Shown in pieces: positions 54,311-63,778 of a DNA stretch of 64,000 nucleotides. The notes beneath the pieces were generated by a model. That model was given only the letters and a program-made list of their open reading frames with translations. It made no database searches and was not told the DNA's origin. The stretch spans positions 868,001 through 932,000 of the forward strand of contig NZ_JACBZP010000001.1 of the NCBI RefSeq assembly GCF_013409065.1, in the 5' to 3' direction. This stretch comes from Spelaeicoccus albus (GTDB lineage: Bacteria > Actinomycetota > Actinomycetes > Actinomycetales > Brevibacteriaceae). The translations under genes and the position numbers were made by a program. Position 1 is the stretch's first letter. Each line of letters starts with the position of its first letter.

Positions 54311-56034
54311 CCCTTCAGGTCGGGGAAGTCGCTATCGGCGAATTCCCGTCCCTCGCCGACCGGCGACTCCCCGGCTCCCGGGTGCAAATCATTTTCGCGC
54401 GTCCGCAGTTCGACGCGCCGAATCTTGCCGGAGATTGTTTTCGGCAGTTCGGCGAACTCCAGGCGGCGGATTCGCTTGTAGGGCGCCAAATGTTCTCGGG
54501 CAAACGCCAGAATGTCCTTGGCGGTCTCGGCGGTGGGCTCGTACCCGGATGCCAACACGACGTAGGCCTTCGGCACCGACAGACGCAGCGGGTCCGGGGA
54601 CGGCACGACTGCCGCTTCGGCGACGGCGTCGTGTTCGATCAGCGCGCTTTCCAGCTCGAACGGCGAGAGCCGGTAATCGGACGACTTGAACACGTCATCG
54701 GCGCGGCCGACGTAGGTGATGTAGCCGTTCTCGTCGCGTTCGGCCACATCGCCGGTGTGGTAGAAGCCGTCGCGCATGGCCGTGGCCGTCAGTTCGGGCG
54801 CATCGTGATAACCGGTCATCAGACCGAGCGGCCGTTTGGACAGGTCCAGACAAATCTCGCCATGATCGCCGATCTCGCCGGTTGCCGGGTCGATCAACGC
54901 CACCGTGTAGCCGGGCATGGGTAGCCCCATCGATCCCGGCTTCACCGGATTGCCGAGTGAATTGGCAATCTGCACTGTCGTCTCGGTCTGGCCGAATCCG
55001 TCGCGGATCGTCACGCCCCATGCGGCCTTCACCCTGTCGATGACTTCGGGGTTGAGCGGCTCGCCGGCGCCCACTGCCTTTGTCGGAGGGGTGGGCAGCT
55101 GGGACAGGTCGGCCTGGATCAACATCCGCCACACCGTCGGAGGCGCACAAAAACTGGTCACACCCGCTCTGTCCATTTGCGCCATCAGCGCGCCGGCATC
55201 GAACCGGGTGTAGTTGTACAAAGACACGCACGATTCGGCGATCCACGGCGCAAAGAAGTTCGACCATGCGTGCTTGGCCCAGCCCGGAGACGCCACATTC
55301 AAATGCACGTCGCCGGGTTCGAGCCCGATCCAATACATCGTGGACAGGTGCCCCACCGGGTACGACACATGCGTGTGTTCGACGAGCTTGGCTTGCGCCG
55401 TGGTTCCGGACGTGAAGTACAGCAGGAGCGTGTCGGAGGCCTTCGTCGGGCCGTCGGGGGCGAATTCGACCGGCGCGCCGTCGGCGTCCGCATAGTCGTG
55501 GACACGTGCGCCGTCCGTGCCGGACGCCCCGTCGGCGCCGCCGACCACAATGCGCGCAAAGTCGCGGTTCACGCCGTCCAGCTTCGGCGAATCGGCGACG
55601 CCGACCACCACAAATTTGGCGCCGCCGCGGTGAACCCGATCATCGAGATCGTTGGTGTTCAACATGGTGGTGGTTGGGATCATGACGGCGCCGAGCTTGG
55701 TGCACGCCAACATGGTTTCCCACAGTTCGACCTGATTGCCGAGCATCACGATGACCCGGTCGCCTCGGCCGATCCCAATGGACCTGAACCAATTGGCCAC
55801 CTGGGACGAGCGAGCCGACAGCTCGGCAAAACTGCGCTTTTCCTCGCTTCCGTCCTGCTCGACTATCCACAATGCCGGCGACTCGTTGTCGACCGCCACG
55901 GCATCGAACCAATCCAGGGCGAAGTTGAATTCGTCGAACTGCGGCCATTCGAAGTCGGCCACTGCGGCTGCGTAGTTCTCTTTGTTCGCCACCAAGCGGT
56001 CGCGAGCTGCTCGAAACTGGTCGGTCACACTCAT
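54307..56034 (-). CDS. Acyl-CoA synthetase (medium-chain/AcsM-like)
   Basis: A protein of 575 residues of the ANL adenylate-forming family. YFTSGTTAQAKLVEHTHVSY is the AMP-binding loop, and GFGQTETTVQIANS and ELPKTISGKIRRVELR (catalytic Lys) are conserved. It resembles medium-chain acyl-CoA synthetases. The start at 56034 has AGGAG six bases upstream; an open frame runs further upstream across repeat site 6 and is not genuine. It is convergent with poxB by four bases. Confidence 0.9.
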   Translation of the reverse strand: MSVTDQFRAARDRLVANKENYAAAVADFEWPQFDEFNFALDWFDAVAVDNESPALWIVEQDGSEEKRSFAELSARSSQVANWFRSIGIGRGDRVIVMLGNQVELWETMLACTKLGAVMIPTTTMLNTNDLDDRVHRGGAKFVVVGVADSPKLDGVNRDFARIVVGGADGASGTDGARVHDYADADGAPVEFAPDGPTKASDTLLLYFTSGTTAQAKLVEHTHVSYPVGHLSTMYWIGLEPGDVHLNVASPGWAKHAWSNFFAPWIAESCVSLYNYTRFDAGALMAQMDRAGVTSFCAPPTVWRMLIQADLSQLPTPPTKAVGAGEPLNPEVIDRVKAAWGVTIRDGFGQTETTVQIANSLGNPVKPGSMGLPMPGYTVALIDPATGEIGDHGEICLDLSKRPLGLMTGYHDAPELTATAMRDGFYHTGDVAERDENGYITYVGRADDVFKSSDYRLSPFELESALIEHDAVAEAAVVPSPDPLRLSVPKAYVVLASGYEPTAETAKDILAFAREHLAPYKRIRRLEFAELPKTISGKIRRVELRTRENDLHPGAGESPVGEGREFADSDFPDLKG

Positions 56035-56122
56035 GGTTCTCCTCGTCGAGATGGATAACTCTTGCATTCTCGCACGCGCGCCATCAAATGGCGGCCAGTG
56101 GTTTATCCCCGTTGTCCCCGCA

Positions 56123-56243
56123 CCGAGTGGTGGCGAATGGCTGCGAAATCGGCGATTTCGCAGCCATTCGCCACCACTCGGCGAACCGGGACAGCCGTTC
56201 GCCACCACTCGGCGAACCGGGGCAGCCGTTCGCCACCACTCGG
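56123..56243. repeat. Palindromic intergenic repeat, site 6
   Basis: A perfect 59-base palindrome at 56123–56181 with a single central base is followed by two reversed units 31 bases apart (ending 56212 and 56243), each containing CAGCCGTTCGCCACCACTCGG. This is the most extended copy. It lies between the acyl-CoA synthetase start and the nuclease-like gene. Confidence 0.95.
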
Positions 56244-56269
56244 CAGGGGCAGCGGGCCGGCCCGAACTC

Positions 56270-56317
56270 TCGTCCACAGGCCACGCCCACAGCCCCCGGA
56301 GTACCGAGTTATCCACA
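56270..56317. promoter_or_regulatory. Two DnaA-box-like sequences before the nuclease-like gene
   Basis: TCGTCCACA (56270–56278) and TTATCCACA (56309–56317) match the DnaA-box consensus, the second exactly. They lie in the leader of the gene starting at 56359, 39 bases apart. Chance occurrence is possible with only two sites. Confidence 0.45.
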
Positions 56318-56358
56318 GGGGGTAGAGGCGAGAGACACTTCGGACTTCAATCACAAGC

Positions 56359-57363
56359 ATGAATCGTCAACCCATTGAGACGCCGATCGCCTTCACCGTC
56401 GAGGACGGCCGCAGTCACGGGCTGTCGCGGGCCATGATGCGCTCGAGCCGCTACAAGAAGCCCTGGCGCGGCGTTCGCATCAAAGCCGAAAACGCCGAGG
56501 ACACGTTCGTTCGCGCCTCTCTTGCGCAATTGCAGCGCCCGGATGCCGTCATCAGCCATTCCACCGCGGCCGAATTGCTGGGGTTGCCGGTACGGCCGGG
56601 CGGTGGATTGCACCTCACGACCGACACCGACAAGGCACCCCAAGCGAAGACACGCGCACAGCTGCCCGGCACGATTGCGCACCGGTCGACGTTATCGGCC
56701 GACGACAGCATGACCTTGGCGACACCGGTCATCGCTCCATCGAATTTCGATGGCGGCCGCACCGGGATCGAACAGCTCACGGCGCCCGCCACACACCCGC
56801 TGCCGGACGGCGTCCGGATCACCACGCCGCTGCGTACCTGGGTCGACTTGGCAGCGCAGGGGTTGCCGGTGGACGACCTGGTCGCGGTCGGCGATGCCCT
56901 GATCAGCTTGCGGTTCAGCTTCTGCACAAGTGCGGAATTGCTGGACGCCGTCCGGCAGCTGCGGCCGATTCGCGGCGTCCGGCATCTGCGCCAGGCGGCC
57001 GAACTGATTCGCGCCGGCACCGATTCCGTCAAAGAGACCGAGCTGCGACTCGCCATCGTCAAGGCGGGCTTTCCCGAACCGGAGATCAACGTACCCGTTC
57101 TCGATCCCGCCACGGGCGGCAGAATTGCGCAGCCGGACCTCCAGTACCGCGCGCTGCGCATCGCCATCGAATACGACGGCGACCACCACCGCGTCGATCG
57201 AAAACAGTGGCAGCACGACCTGGTGCGCAACGACGGACTGATCGACCTGGGGTGGCGAGTTCTGCTTGCGACCGACCTGACGCTTCGCGAAGGGAAACAA
57301 TGGACGCGATTCATCGACCGGTTGGCGGCTCTCGTGCATGATCAACAACGCGGGATTCGGTAG
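56359..57363 (+). CDS. DUF559-type endonuclease-like protein with AbiEi-like N-terminus
   Basis: A protein of 334 residues. The N-terminal part (FTVEDGRSHGLSRAMMRSSR, GVRI) resembles the winged-helix AbiEi-type antitoxin fold often fused to such proteins. The C-terminal domain is a Vsr/DUF559-like PD-(D/E)xK nuclease fold: the conserved Glu lies in SVKETELRL, Asp260 in QPDLQYRALR and Glu271/Asp273 in IAIEYDGDHHRVDRKQWQHD. The two repeat sites 6 and 7 lie immediately outside the gene on both sides. Proteins of this composition are common and multi-copy in actinobacteria, with no established role. Nuclease activity is inferred. Confidence 0.82.
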   Translation: MNRQPIETPIAFTVEDGRSHGLSRAMMRSSRYKKPWRGVRIKAENAEDTFVRASLAQLQRPDAVISHSTAAELLGLPVRPGGGLHLTTDTDKAPQAKTRAQLPGTIAHRSTLSADDSMTLATPVIAPSNFDGGRTGIEQLTAPATHPLPDGVRITTPLRTWVDLAAQGLPVDDLVAVGDALISLRFSFCTSAELLDAVRQLRPIRGVRHLRQAAELIRAGTDSVKETELRLAIVKAGFPEPEINVPVLDPATGGRIAQPDLQYRALRIAIEYDGDHHRVDRKQWQHDLVRNDGLIDLGWRVLLATDLTLREGKQWTRFIDRLAALVHDQQRGIR

Positions 57364-57414
57364 CGCCCGGTCCGATTGCGCCTTCGTCGCGCCGCCCCGC
57401 CCCGGCTTTCCGGA

Positions 57415-57508
57415 CCGAGTGGTGGCGAATGGCTGCAAAATCGGCGATTTTGCAGCCGTTCGCCACCACTCGGCGGGAGGGGACAGCCGTTCGCCACCAC
57501 TCGGCGGG
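57415..57508. repeat. Palindromic intergenic repeat, site 7
   Basis: A 59-base palindrome at 57415–57473 whose inner stem is TGCAAAATC against GATTTTGCA, changed in step on both arms compared with sites 1 and 6. One arm position differs (GCCATT becomes GCCGTT), leaving a G·T pair. A further reversed unit follows at about 57483–57506. It lies between the nuclease-like gene stop and the convergent cca stop. Confidence 0.93.
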
Positions 57509-57509
57509 G

Positions 57510-59009
57510 TCAGCGGGAGGCCCACCACTCCTTGAGCCGCCTTTCGGCCTCGTCGCGGCCGAGCGGTCCATTCTCCATCCGCAGATCGAGCAGGAACCGG
57601 TACGCCTGACCGACTGCGGGGCCCGGCGGTATGTCGAGGATCGTCATGATCGAGCGGCCGTCCAGATCGGGCCGGACGGCGTCCATCTCTTCTTTCTCGC
57701 GCAACTCACCAATGCGGCGCTCCAGGTCGTCGTACGCGTGGGCCAGTCGGTCGGCCTTGCGGCGGTTGCGCGTCGTGACATCCGATCGGATCAGGATGTG
57801 CAGCCGGCCCAGCAGCGGCCCGGCGTCGGTGACGTACCGGCGCACGGCCGAATCGGTCCACCCGGCGTCGCCGTACCCGAAGAACCGCAAGTGCAGCTCG
57901 ACCAGCCGCGCCACCGCCTTGGTGGTGTCCTTGTCGAACCGCAGCTGTTTCATCCGCTTGGCAGTCAGTTTGGCGCCGACCACGTCGTGGTGATGAAAGC
58001 TCACCCGGCCGCCCGGCTCGAACCGGCGCGTCGCCGGCTTGCCGACGTCGTGCATCAAGGCGGCGAATCGGACGATGAAGTCCGGTCCCTCCACCGTGTC
58101 CGGTCCCTCGAGGTCGATCGCCTGCTCGAGCACCGTGAGCGTGTGCTGATACACATCCTTGTGCCGGTGATGTTCGTCCCGTTCGCGCACGAGCGCCGCA
58201 ACCTCCGGCAGTACGTAGTCGGCCAGGCCCGTGTCGACGAGCAGTTCGATCCCGGCACGCGGATCCTTGCCGCACATCAGCTTGACGAGTTCGGCTTGTA
58301 CCCGCTCCGCCGAGACGATCTCGATCCGCGCGGCCATGTCGGTCATTGCCGCACCCACCGAGGGGTGGACGCCGAACCCGAGCTGCGAGACGAACCGGGC
58401 CGCGCGCAGCATCCGCAGCGGATCGTCCGAGAACGAATCGGCGGCAAGGCCCGGCGTCCGCAGCACTCCGGCGCCCAGGTCGCCGAGACCGCCGGACGGA
58501 TCGACGAACGTCAACTCCGGCAGCCGCACGGCCATCGCGCCCACCGTGAAATCACGCCTGGTCAGATCGCCGTCCAGCGTGTCGCCGAAGACGACCTCCG
58601 GTTTACGCGAGTCCGCCTGATATTTTTCGGCCCGATACGTCGTGATCTCGAGGATCTCGCCGTTCTTCCGCAGCCCGATTGTGCCGAATTCACGCCCGAT
58701 CTCCCAATGCGCATCCGCCCACCCGTCGATAACGCGCAGGACGTCGTCCGGTCGGGCGTTCGTGGTCAGGTCCAGATCGGGCGTCGGCCTGCCTAAAAAA
58801 GCGTCCCGCACCGATCCGCCGACCAGTGCCAGCTCGTATCCGGCGCCTGCAAAGCGGCGACCGAGGTCTCCGATGACCGGGTCCAAAGCGGCGAGCCTGT
58901 CGGTCAAGCGTTTCTTTGCCGCATGAACGGCAGTCGTGTCTTCGGTGATAATGGGCTCCTCGCGCCGGCGATTGCACGGCCTGGCGGCGTCGTTGACAAG
59001 TTCGGACAA
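57510..59009 (-). CDS. cca: CCA tRNA nucleotidyltransferase
   Basis: A protein of up to 499 residues that adds the CCA end to tRNA. The nucleotidyltransferase motif is LVGGSVRDAFLGRPTPDLDL, then RRDFTVGAMAVRLPE and the PcnA-like middle (DPLRMLRAARFVSQLGF). An HD-type domain follows (FAALMHDVGKPATRRF). The frame is open to a TTG at 59009, but no ribosome-binding site precedes it; GAGGAG occurs a little downstream of that, next to ATT/ATC codons, so the true start is uncertain. It heads the conserved order with NUDIX, DUF6049 and murJ. Confidence 0.94.
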   Translation of the reverse strand: MSELVNDAARPCNRRREEPIITEDTTAVHAAKKRLTDRLAALDPVIGDLGRRFAGAGYELALVGGSVRDAFLGRPTPDLDLTTNARPDDVLRVIDGWADAHWEIGREFGTIGLRKNGEILEITTYRAEKYQADSRKPEVVFGDTLDGDLTRRDFTVGAMAVRLPELTFVDPSGGLGDLGAGVLRTPGLAADSFSDDPLRMLRAARFVSQLGFGVHPSVGAAMTDMAARIEIVSAERVQAELVKLMCGKDPRAGIELLVDTGLADYVLPEVAALVRERDEHHRHKDVYQHTLTVLEQAIDLEGPDTVEGPDFIVRFAALMHDVGKPATRRFEPGGRVSFHHHDVVGAKLTAKRMKQLRFDKDTTKAVARLVELHLRFFGYGDAGWTDSAVRRYVTDAGPLLGRLHILIRSDVTTRNRRKADRLAHAYDDLERRIGELREKEEMDAVRPDLDGRSIMTILDIPPGPAVGQAYRFLLDLRMENGPLGRDEAERRLKEWWASR

Positions 59010-59081
59010 ACTACAGGCGACATTTTACTGGCGCCGGTGAGCGTTCGACATCCGTCCAGGCTCGGCCATTAGAGTAAAGGG

Positions 59082-59558
59082 ATGCCATTGCCAAAGCCGG
59101 GGCCCGCCCCACGCATCCCGACGGTGGAAGAAACCTCCGCCGGTGGCATGGTCGTAGACTTCGATGCGCGCGGCTACCCGGTCGCGGTGATTGGACGTCT
59201 CAATCGCGGCGGTCGCCTGGAATGGTGCCTGCCAAAGGGACATTTGGAAGCCGGTGAGACCGAGGAGCAGGCGGCGATTCGCGAAATACACGAGGAGACC
59301 GGCATCCTGGGCGATATCGTCGGGCGGCTCGGCGACGTCGAATATTGGTTTGCGGCCGGCGGTCAGCGCATCCACAAGATGGTGCACCACTACCTGCTGC
59401 GCGCCCGCGGCGGCACCATCACGGTGGAAAACGACCCCGATCATGAAGCCGTGGAAGCTGCGTGGGTACCGATCGTCGAACTGCCGGCTCGCTTGTCGTT
59501 TCCCAATGAACGGCGCATCGCTCGACTTGCATACGCCGCTATCGCGGGGCAGGCGTGA
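59082..59558 (+). CDS. NUDIX hydrolase
   Basis: A protein of 158 residues with the Nudix box GHLEAGETEEQAAIREIHEE followed by TG (G-x5-E-x7-REIHEETG). It diverges from cca and its stop overlaps the GTG of the DUF6049 gene. The same position in mycobacteria is held by mutT4, next to Rv3909 and murJ. Substrate is unknown; damaged nucleotides or dinucleoside polyphosphates are typical. Confidence 0.93.
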   Translation: MPLPKPGPAPRIPTVEETSAGGMVVDFDARGYPVAVIGRLNRGGRLEWCLPKGHLEAGETEEQAAIREIHEETGILGDIVGRLGDVEYWFAAGGQRIHKMVHHYLLRARGGTITVENDPDHEAVEAAWVPIVELPARLSFPNERRIARLAYAAIAGQA

Positions 59559-62086
59559 GGCGCCGGAAGCGTCCCCGGCTTGCGCTGGCCGGGACGGCGG
59601 CCGCCGCCGCCATTGGCCTCGTCGGCTTGCCGATGCCCGCTTTCGCCGCGCCGGACGACGGGTCGGGCTCGTCGCCGTCCGCCACCTCGCCGGGTCCGTC
59701 GGATACTCCGACACTTGACTCGAACAGCCCGACGGCCGGCCCGACAGTGCCGTCGAAGACCCCGGGCGAGGGTCCGACTTCCGAGCCGCCCGATGGCAGC
59801 GGCCAGGACACCGAGCCGGTTGCCGACACCGGATACGTCGAAATCGACTCGGTCACGCCAAAGCTCACCCCGCACGGCACTCTCACCGTCAAGGGGCGCA
59901 TCGTCAACGGCTCCGACCATGCGCTCACTCATTCGCGGCTGCGCCTGGAGTATCAACGCACGGCGCTGTCCTCGCGCGATGAGCTGCAACGATGGGCGTC
60001 GAATCCGCACGCCGACCAGCTGGCGGCCGAATTGTCGACCGAAAACGCCGACGCCTCGGGTAAACGCAGCAGCAAGGGCAACAGCACCGGCGACGGCGGC
60101 ACCGCCGGCGGCAGCGTGTCGGCCGCAAAGACCGCCGCATTGTCGACGTCCATCGCTCCGGGCGATTCCACCGGCTTCACCTTTTCGGTCAAGGCGTCCG
60201 ATCTCGGATTCACCACCCTGAACCCCGACTCCAATTGGGGGGCGCGAGGCATCGCGGTTGAACTCACGGCGGACGACGGGACGAAGGATGGTCTCACCAC
60301 GACGGCGCCCAGCTTCGTCACCTGGTATCCGCATCCCCACCTGAAACCCAGCCGCATCAGCACGCTCATCCCGATCAGCGGGCCGCGCCGGACGGACGAC
60401 GACGGCCTGGCCACTGCCAAGGATCTGGACGACGCCGTCACCGGCGACGGCAAGCTCCTGGCCCTGCTGGACGGCGCGGACAATCCCGCCATTTCCTGGG
60501 CGGTGGATCCCGCGCTCATCAAGTCGATCAAGACCCGGCTGAACCCGAAGCCCGTGAGCCCGACGGGCACTCCGACGTCCAGCCCGACACCGACCGAATC
60601 GCCGGAGGCCGATTCGGAGCTGGCCGACTGGTACAAAAAATTCCTTGCCGCGGGACAGCGCCGCACCGTCGTGGCGCTGCCGTGGGCCGATCCGGATCTG
60701 CAGGCGCTGACGAAGTCCAAGCTGGCCGGTCTGCTCGGCCCCGCCAAAAACAAATCCGACCTCGTGACCGATGCCTTTCCGCGCGCCATCACATCGACGG
60801 CGTGGCCGGTGTTCGACACGGCACACGAGAAGTCGCTGCGCGCCCTGAAAAAGGTCGGCTACACGAACGTGCTCCTATCGAGCACGCAACAACGGTTCGA
60901 CGTCGGTTACACGCCGACCGCACGCGGCAAGTTGCCGGCGGACCAGTCGGGCCTCGGCACCGTGACGGCGGATGCAACGCTGTCGAGCCTCCTGGCCAGT
61001 CTCGGTCGCGACGGGCCCGTGCAAGAGCCGGTGGCGGACGACTCCGACGGCGTGACGCTCTCGCCCGTCAGCAAAGGCCAGGACATTGCCCGAATCATCG
61101 CCGAAACGGCCACCATCACGCACGAGCGGCCCAGCGATCCGCGCACCGTGCTGATGGCGGCGCCGCGGAACTTCACGCCGGACGGGGCGTCGCTGCGCCA
61201 GCTGTTCGACAGGCTCGACTCGATTCCGTGGATGACGACCACCAGCCTGAAGAAGCTGATGGCCGAGAAACCGGACACCACCGAGACATTCACTGCCGAG
61301 GCCGCCGGCGGCGCGCTGAGCGCCGCAACCCTCAACCGGCTCGTCGAGTCCCGCCGCGAGTTCGACGAGTTCAGTGCGATCCTGGCGCATCCGAAGGTGG
61401 CCCGCGATCACCTCGACCGGGAACTTGTCGGGCTGGCGTCGGCCAAATGGCACGGCCGGGACGGCTGGAAGGCGCAGGTGACCGACGTCGTGCACCGCAT
61501 CGCGTCGGATATTCAAAGCGTGGCGGTGGTGAAGGGATCGCCGGTCCTGCTCGTGACCGGGGACAAGGCGAAACTCGCCGTGCAGGTGCAGAACAACTTC
61601 GACAAGGCGGCGCACGTCGTCGTCCGGATGAACCCGGAGACGCCGCAGTTGCAAGGCGGCACCTCGAAACCGGTGACAGTGCCGGCACACCGCGGCTCCC
61701 GCGTCGAGGTGCCGGTCAAGGGTCTTGCCAACGCCGACGTTCAGGTCGAAGTCAGCATCGAATCGACCGGCGGGCATCAAGTCGGGGCATCCACCACCCG
61801 CACCGTGCGGGTGCGCGCCGACTGGGAAAATATCGGCACCGCCATCATTGGCGCTATTGTGGCAGTGATCTTCATCTTCGGCATTGTCCGGACGTTCCGC
61901 CGCGGCCGCATCACAGTCACGGGCGACGACCTGGCCGCTGCCGAGACGCTTGTCAACTCGCGGCTGGAAACGGGCGATATGCCGGTGATCCGCAGCGAGC
62001 TCTCCGGCGACCGCCGCGGCGACCGCCACGACCCGGACACCGTCCGCGCCAGGCACGGACGCGATCAACGAGGAAAACACGAATGA
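59555..62086 (+). CDS. DUF6049 membrane-anchored secreted protein
   Basis: A protein of 843 residues. A cleavable signal (RLALAGTAAAAAIGLVGLPM, ending AFA) leads into a Ser/Thr/Pro-rich region, a large extracytoplasmic part, and a single C-terminal membrane segment (TAIIGAIVAVIFIFGIVRTF) with a basic cytoplasmic tail. It sits between the NUDIX gene and murJ, the place of Rv3909 in mycobacteria, and overlaps both neighbours at start and stop. It is probably involved in cell-wall assembly with MurJ, an inference from context only. Confidence 0.88.
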   Translation: MRRRKRPRLALAGTAAAAAIGLVGLPMPAFAAPDDGSGSSPSATSPGPSDTPTLDSNSPTAGPTVPSKTPGEGPTSEPPDGSGQDTEPVADTGYVEIDSVTPKLTPHGTLTVKGRIVNGSDHALTHSRLRLEYQRTALSSRDELQRWASNPHADQLAAELSTENADASGKRSSKGNSTGDGGTAGGSVSAAKTAALSTSIAPGDSTGFTFSVKASDLGFTTLNPDSNWGARGIAVELTADDGTKDGLTTTAPSFVTWYPHPHLKPSRISTLIPISGPRRTDDDGLATAKDLDDAVTGDGKLLALLDGADNPAISWAVDPALIKSIKTRLNPKPVSPTGTPTSSPTPTESPEADSELADWYKKFLAAGQRRTVVALPWADPDLQALTKSKLAGLLGPAKNKSDLVTDAFPRAITSTAWPVFDTAHEKSLRALKKVGYTNVLLSSTQQRFDVGYTPTARGKLPADQSGLGTVTADATLSSLLASLGRDGPVQEPVADDSDGVTLSPVSKGQDIARIIAETATITHERPSDPRTVLMAAPRNFTPDGASLRQLFDRLDSIPWMTTTSLKKLMAEKPDTTETFTAEAAGGALSAATLNRLVESRREFDEFSAILAHPKVARDHLDRELVGLASAKWHGRDGWKAQVTDVVHRIASDIQSVAVVKGSPVLLVTGDKAKLAVQVQNNFDKAAHVVVRMNPETPQLQGGTSKPVTVPAHRGSRVEVPVKGLANADVQVEVSIESTGGHQVGASTTRTVRVRADWENIGTAIIGAIVAVIFIFGIVRTFRRGRITVTGDDLAAAETLVNSRLETGDMPVIRSELSGDRRGDRHDPDTVRARHGRDQRGKHE

Positions 62087-63714
62087 CGGCTCCGGCGACC
62101 GCCCGGTTCGGACGCGCTTCGGCGATCATGGGTGCCGGCTCCCTGGTCTCGCGGGTTCTCGGCCTCGTGAAGATCATGGTGCTGGCCACCGCCATCGGCG
62201 TCACGTTCGGCCCGGCCAACGCGTTCGACGTCGCCAACAAGATCCCCAACACCCTCTATATGCTCATCGGCGGCGGTGTCATGAACGCCGTCCTGGTCCC
62301 GCAGGTCGTCAGGGCATCGAAACGGCCGGACGGCGGACGCGATTACACCGACCGTCTGCTCACCCTTGCCATCGGCGCGTTGTTGATCATCACGCTGGTG
62401 CTGACGGCGTGCAGCGCCGCCATGGTCTGGGTGTACACGTCGGTCGGCTCGGGCTCGTGGACGCCGGACCAGACGGCACTGGCCACGGCGTTCGCGTACT
62501 GGTGCCTGCCGCAAGTCTTCTTTTACGGCCTGTACACGCTGCTCGGTCAGGTGCTCAACGCCCGCGGGTCGTTCGGACCGTACATGTGGGCGCCGGTCGT
62601 CAACAACGTCGTAGCCATCGCCGGCCTCGTCACGTTCATCATCCTGTTCGGCCCGGGCAGCCACGGCCAGCACGGCATCCACGACTGGGATTCGGCCAAG
62701 ATCGCCGTATTGGCCGGCACCGCCACGCTGGGCGTCGTCGCACAGGCGCTGATCTTGATTTGGCCGCTGCGCCGCGACGGGTTCGGGTTCACCCCGCGGT
62801 TCGGCTGGCGCGGAGTCGGTCTCGGGACGGCGTCCCGCGTCGCGTCGTGGTCGATGGCCCGGTTGATCGTCGCGCAGGTGGGGTTTGCCGTCATTTCCAA
62901 CGTCGCGGCCGGCGTCGGCCAAAGCGATGCGTCCAACTCGGCGTATTCGTACGGGTATCTCGTGTTCATGCTGCCGCACGGGCTGGCGACGGTGTCCATT
63001 TCGACGGCGTTGTTCACCGCGATGTCCGCACACGCCGCGGACGGCGACACGGCAAGTGTGCGCGCCAATTTATCCGTCGGGCTGCGCACCGTCGGAGTCA
63101 TGACGATTTTCGCCACGGCCGCCATCGTGGTCATCGGCGGCCAAATCGGCTTCACCCTGACCGGCGGTGCCGCCTCTCAAGGCGCCGCCGTCGGCAAGGT
63201 GATAGTGGCAATGATCGTGGGAATCGTGCCGTTCAGCGCGTCGTACCTGCTCAGCCGCGTGTTTTACGCGTACGAGGACGCTCGCACGCCCTTCTTCGTG
63301 CAAATCTGGACAATTCTCGTCACAACTGCGGGCGTCCTTGCCTCGAGCATGCTGCCCGACCAGTGGGTGGTCGTCGGCATTGGCGTGTCCATGTCGGTCG
63401 GCAACCTGGTTGGCGCCGTCATCGCGGCCGCCAAGGCCCGCAGCCTGCTGGGCGGGATCGACGGAGAGCGCACGCTCCGCACGCACGTGCGACTGGCCGC
63501 GGCCGCAATAGTCTCGGCCGTGGTCGGCGCCGCAATACTGTACTTGGTGCACGGCTTCGCCTGGTCCGGCCGGCTCGAAGCGTTCACTGCGGCAATCATC
63601 GTGGGCATTCCCATGACGGCGGTTTACTTTTTCATGTGTCTCGTCTTCAATGTGCGTGAGATTCGTGACCTAATCGGCCTTGTGCTTGGGAGATTCCGCC
63701 GGTCGGTTCGTTAG
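62083..63714 (+). CDS. murJ: Lipid II flippase MurJ (MviN family)
   Basis: A protein of 543 residues with about 14 membrane helices that flips lipid-linked peptidoglycan precursor. Conserved parts include GAGSLVSRVLGLVKIMVLAT, VANKIPNTLYMLIGGGVMNA and a late YAYEDARTPFFVQIW. The ATG overlaps the DUF6049 stop codon, fixing the start. In many actinobacteria MurJ is followed by a pseudokinase-like gene or domain that regulates it; such a gene starts just downstream here. Confidence 0.95.
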   Translation: MTAPATARFGRASAIMGAGSLVSRVLGLVKIMVLATAIGVTFGPANAFDVANKIPNTLYMLIGGGVMNAVLVPQVVRASKRPDGGRDYTDRLLTLAIGALLIITLVLTACSAAMVWVYTSVGSGSWTPDQTALATAFAYWCLPQVFFYGLYTLLGQVLNARGSFGPYMWAPVVNNVVAIAGLVTFIILFGPGSHGQHGIHDWDSAKIAVLAGTATLGVVAQALILIWPLRRDGFGFTPRFGWRGVGLGTASRVASWSMARLIVAQVGFAVISNVAAGVGQSDASNSAYSYGYLVFMLPHGLATVSISTALFTAMSAHAADGDTASVRANLSVGLRTVGVMTIFATAAIVVIGGQIGFTLTGGAASQGAAVGKVIVAMIVGIVPFSASYLLSRVFYAYEDARTPFFVQIWTILVTTAGVLASSMLPDQWVVVGIGVSMSVGNLVGAVIAAAKARSLLGGIDGERTLRTHVRLAAAAIVSAVVGAAILYLVHGFAWSGRLEAFTAAIIVGIPMTAVYFFMCLVFNVREIRDLIGLVLGRFRRSVR

Positions 63715-63778
63715 GCTTACGGTACGGTCTCGATATTCTCGACCCGGAATTTTTGTTGCGCTCAAGGAAAAGTCGGAG

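Noticed and set aside
56182-56243. Tandem 31-base repeats suggesting a CRISPR array
   Set aside because: Only two copies with no spacers of varied sequence; they are units of the palindromic repeat family.
54307-56316. Acyl-CoA synthetase frame extended across repeat site 6
   Set aside because: The added residues are translated repeat sequence; AGGAG precedes the ATG at 56034.
60682-62082. A long open extension in front of murJ, overlapping DUF6049
   Set aside because: The extension is arginine-rich shadow of DUF6049; the ATG at 62083 overlaps the DUF6049 stop and gives the normal MurJ N-terminus.
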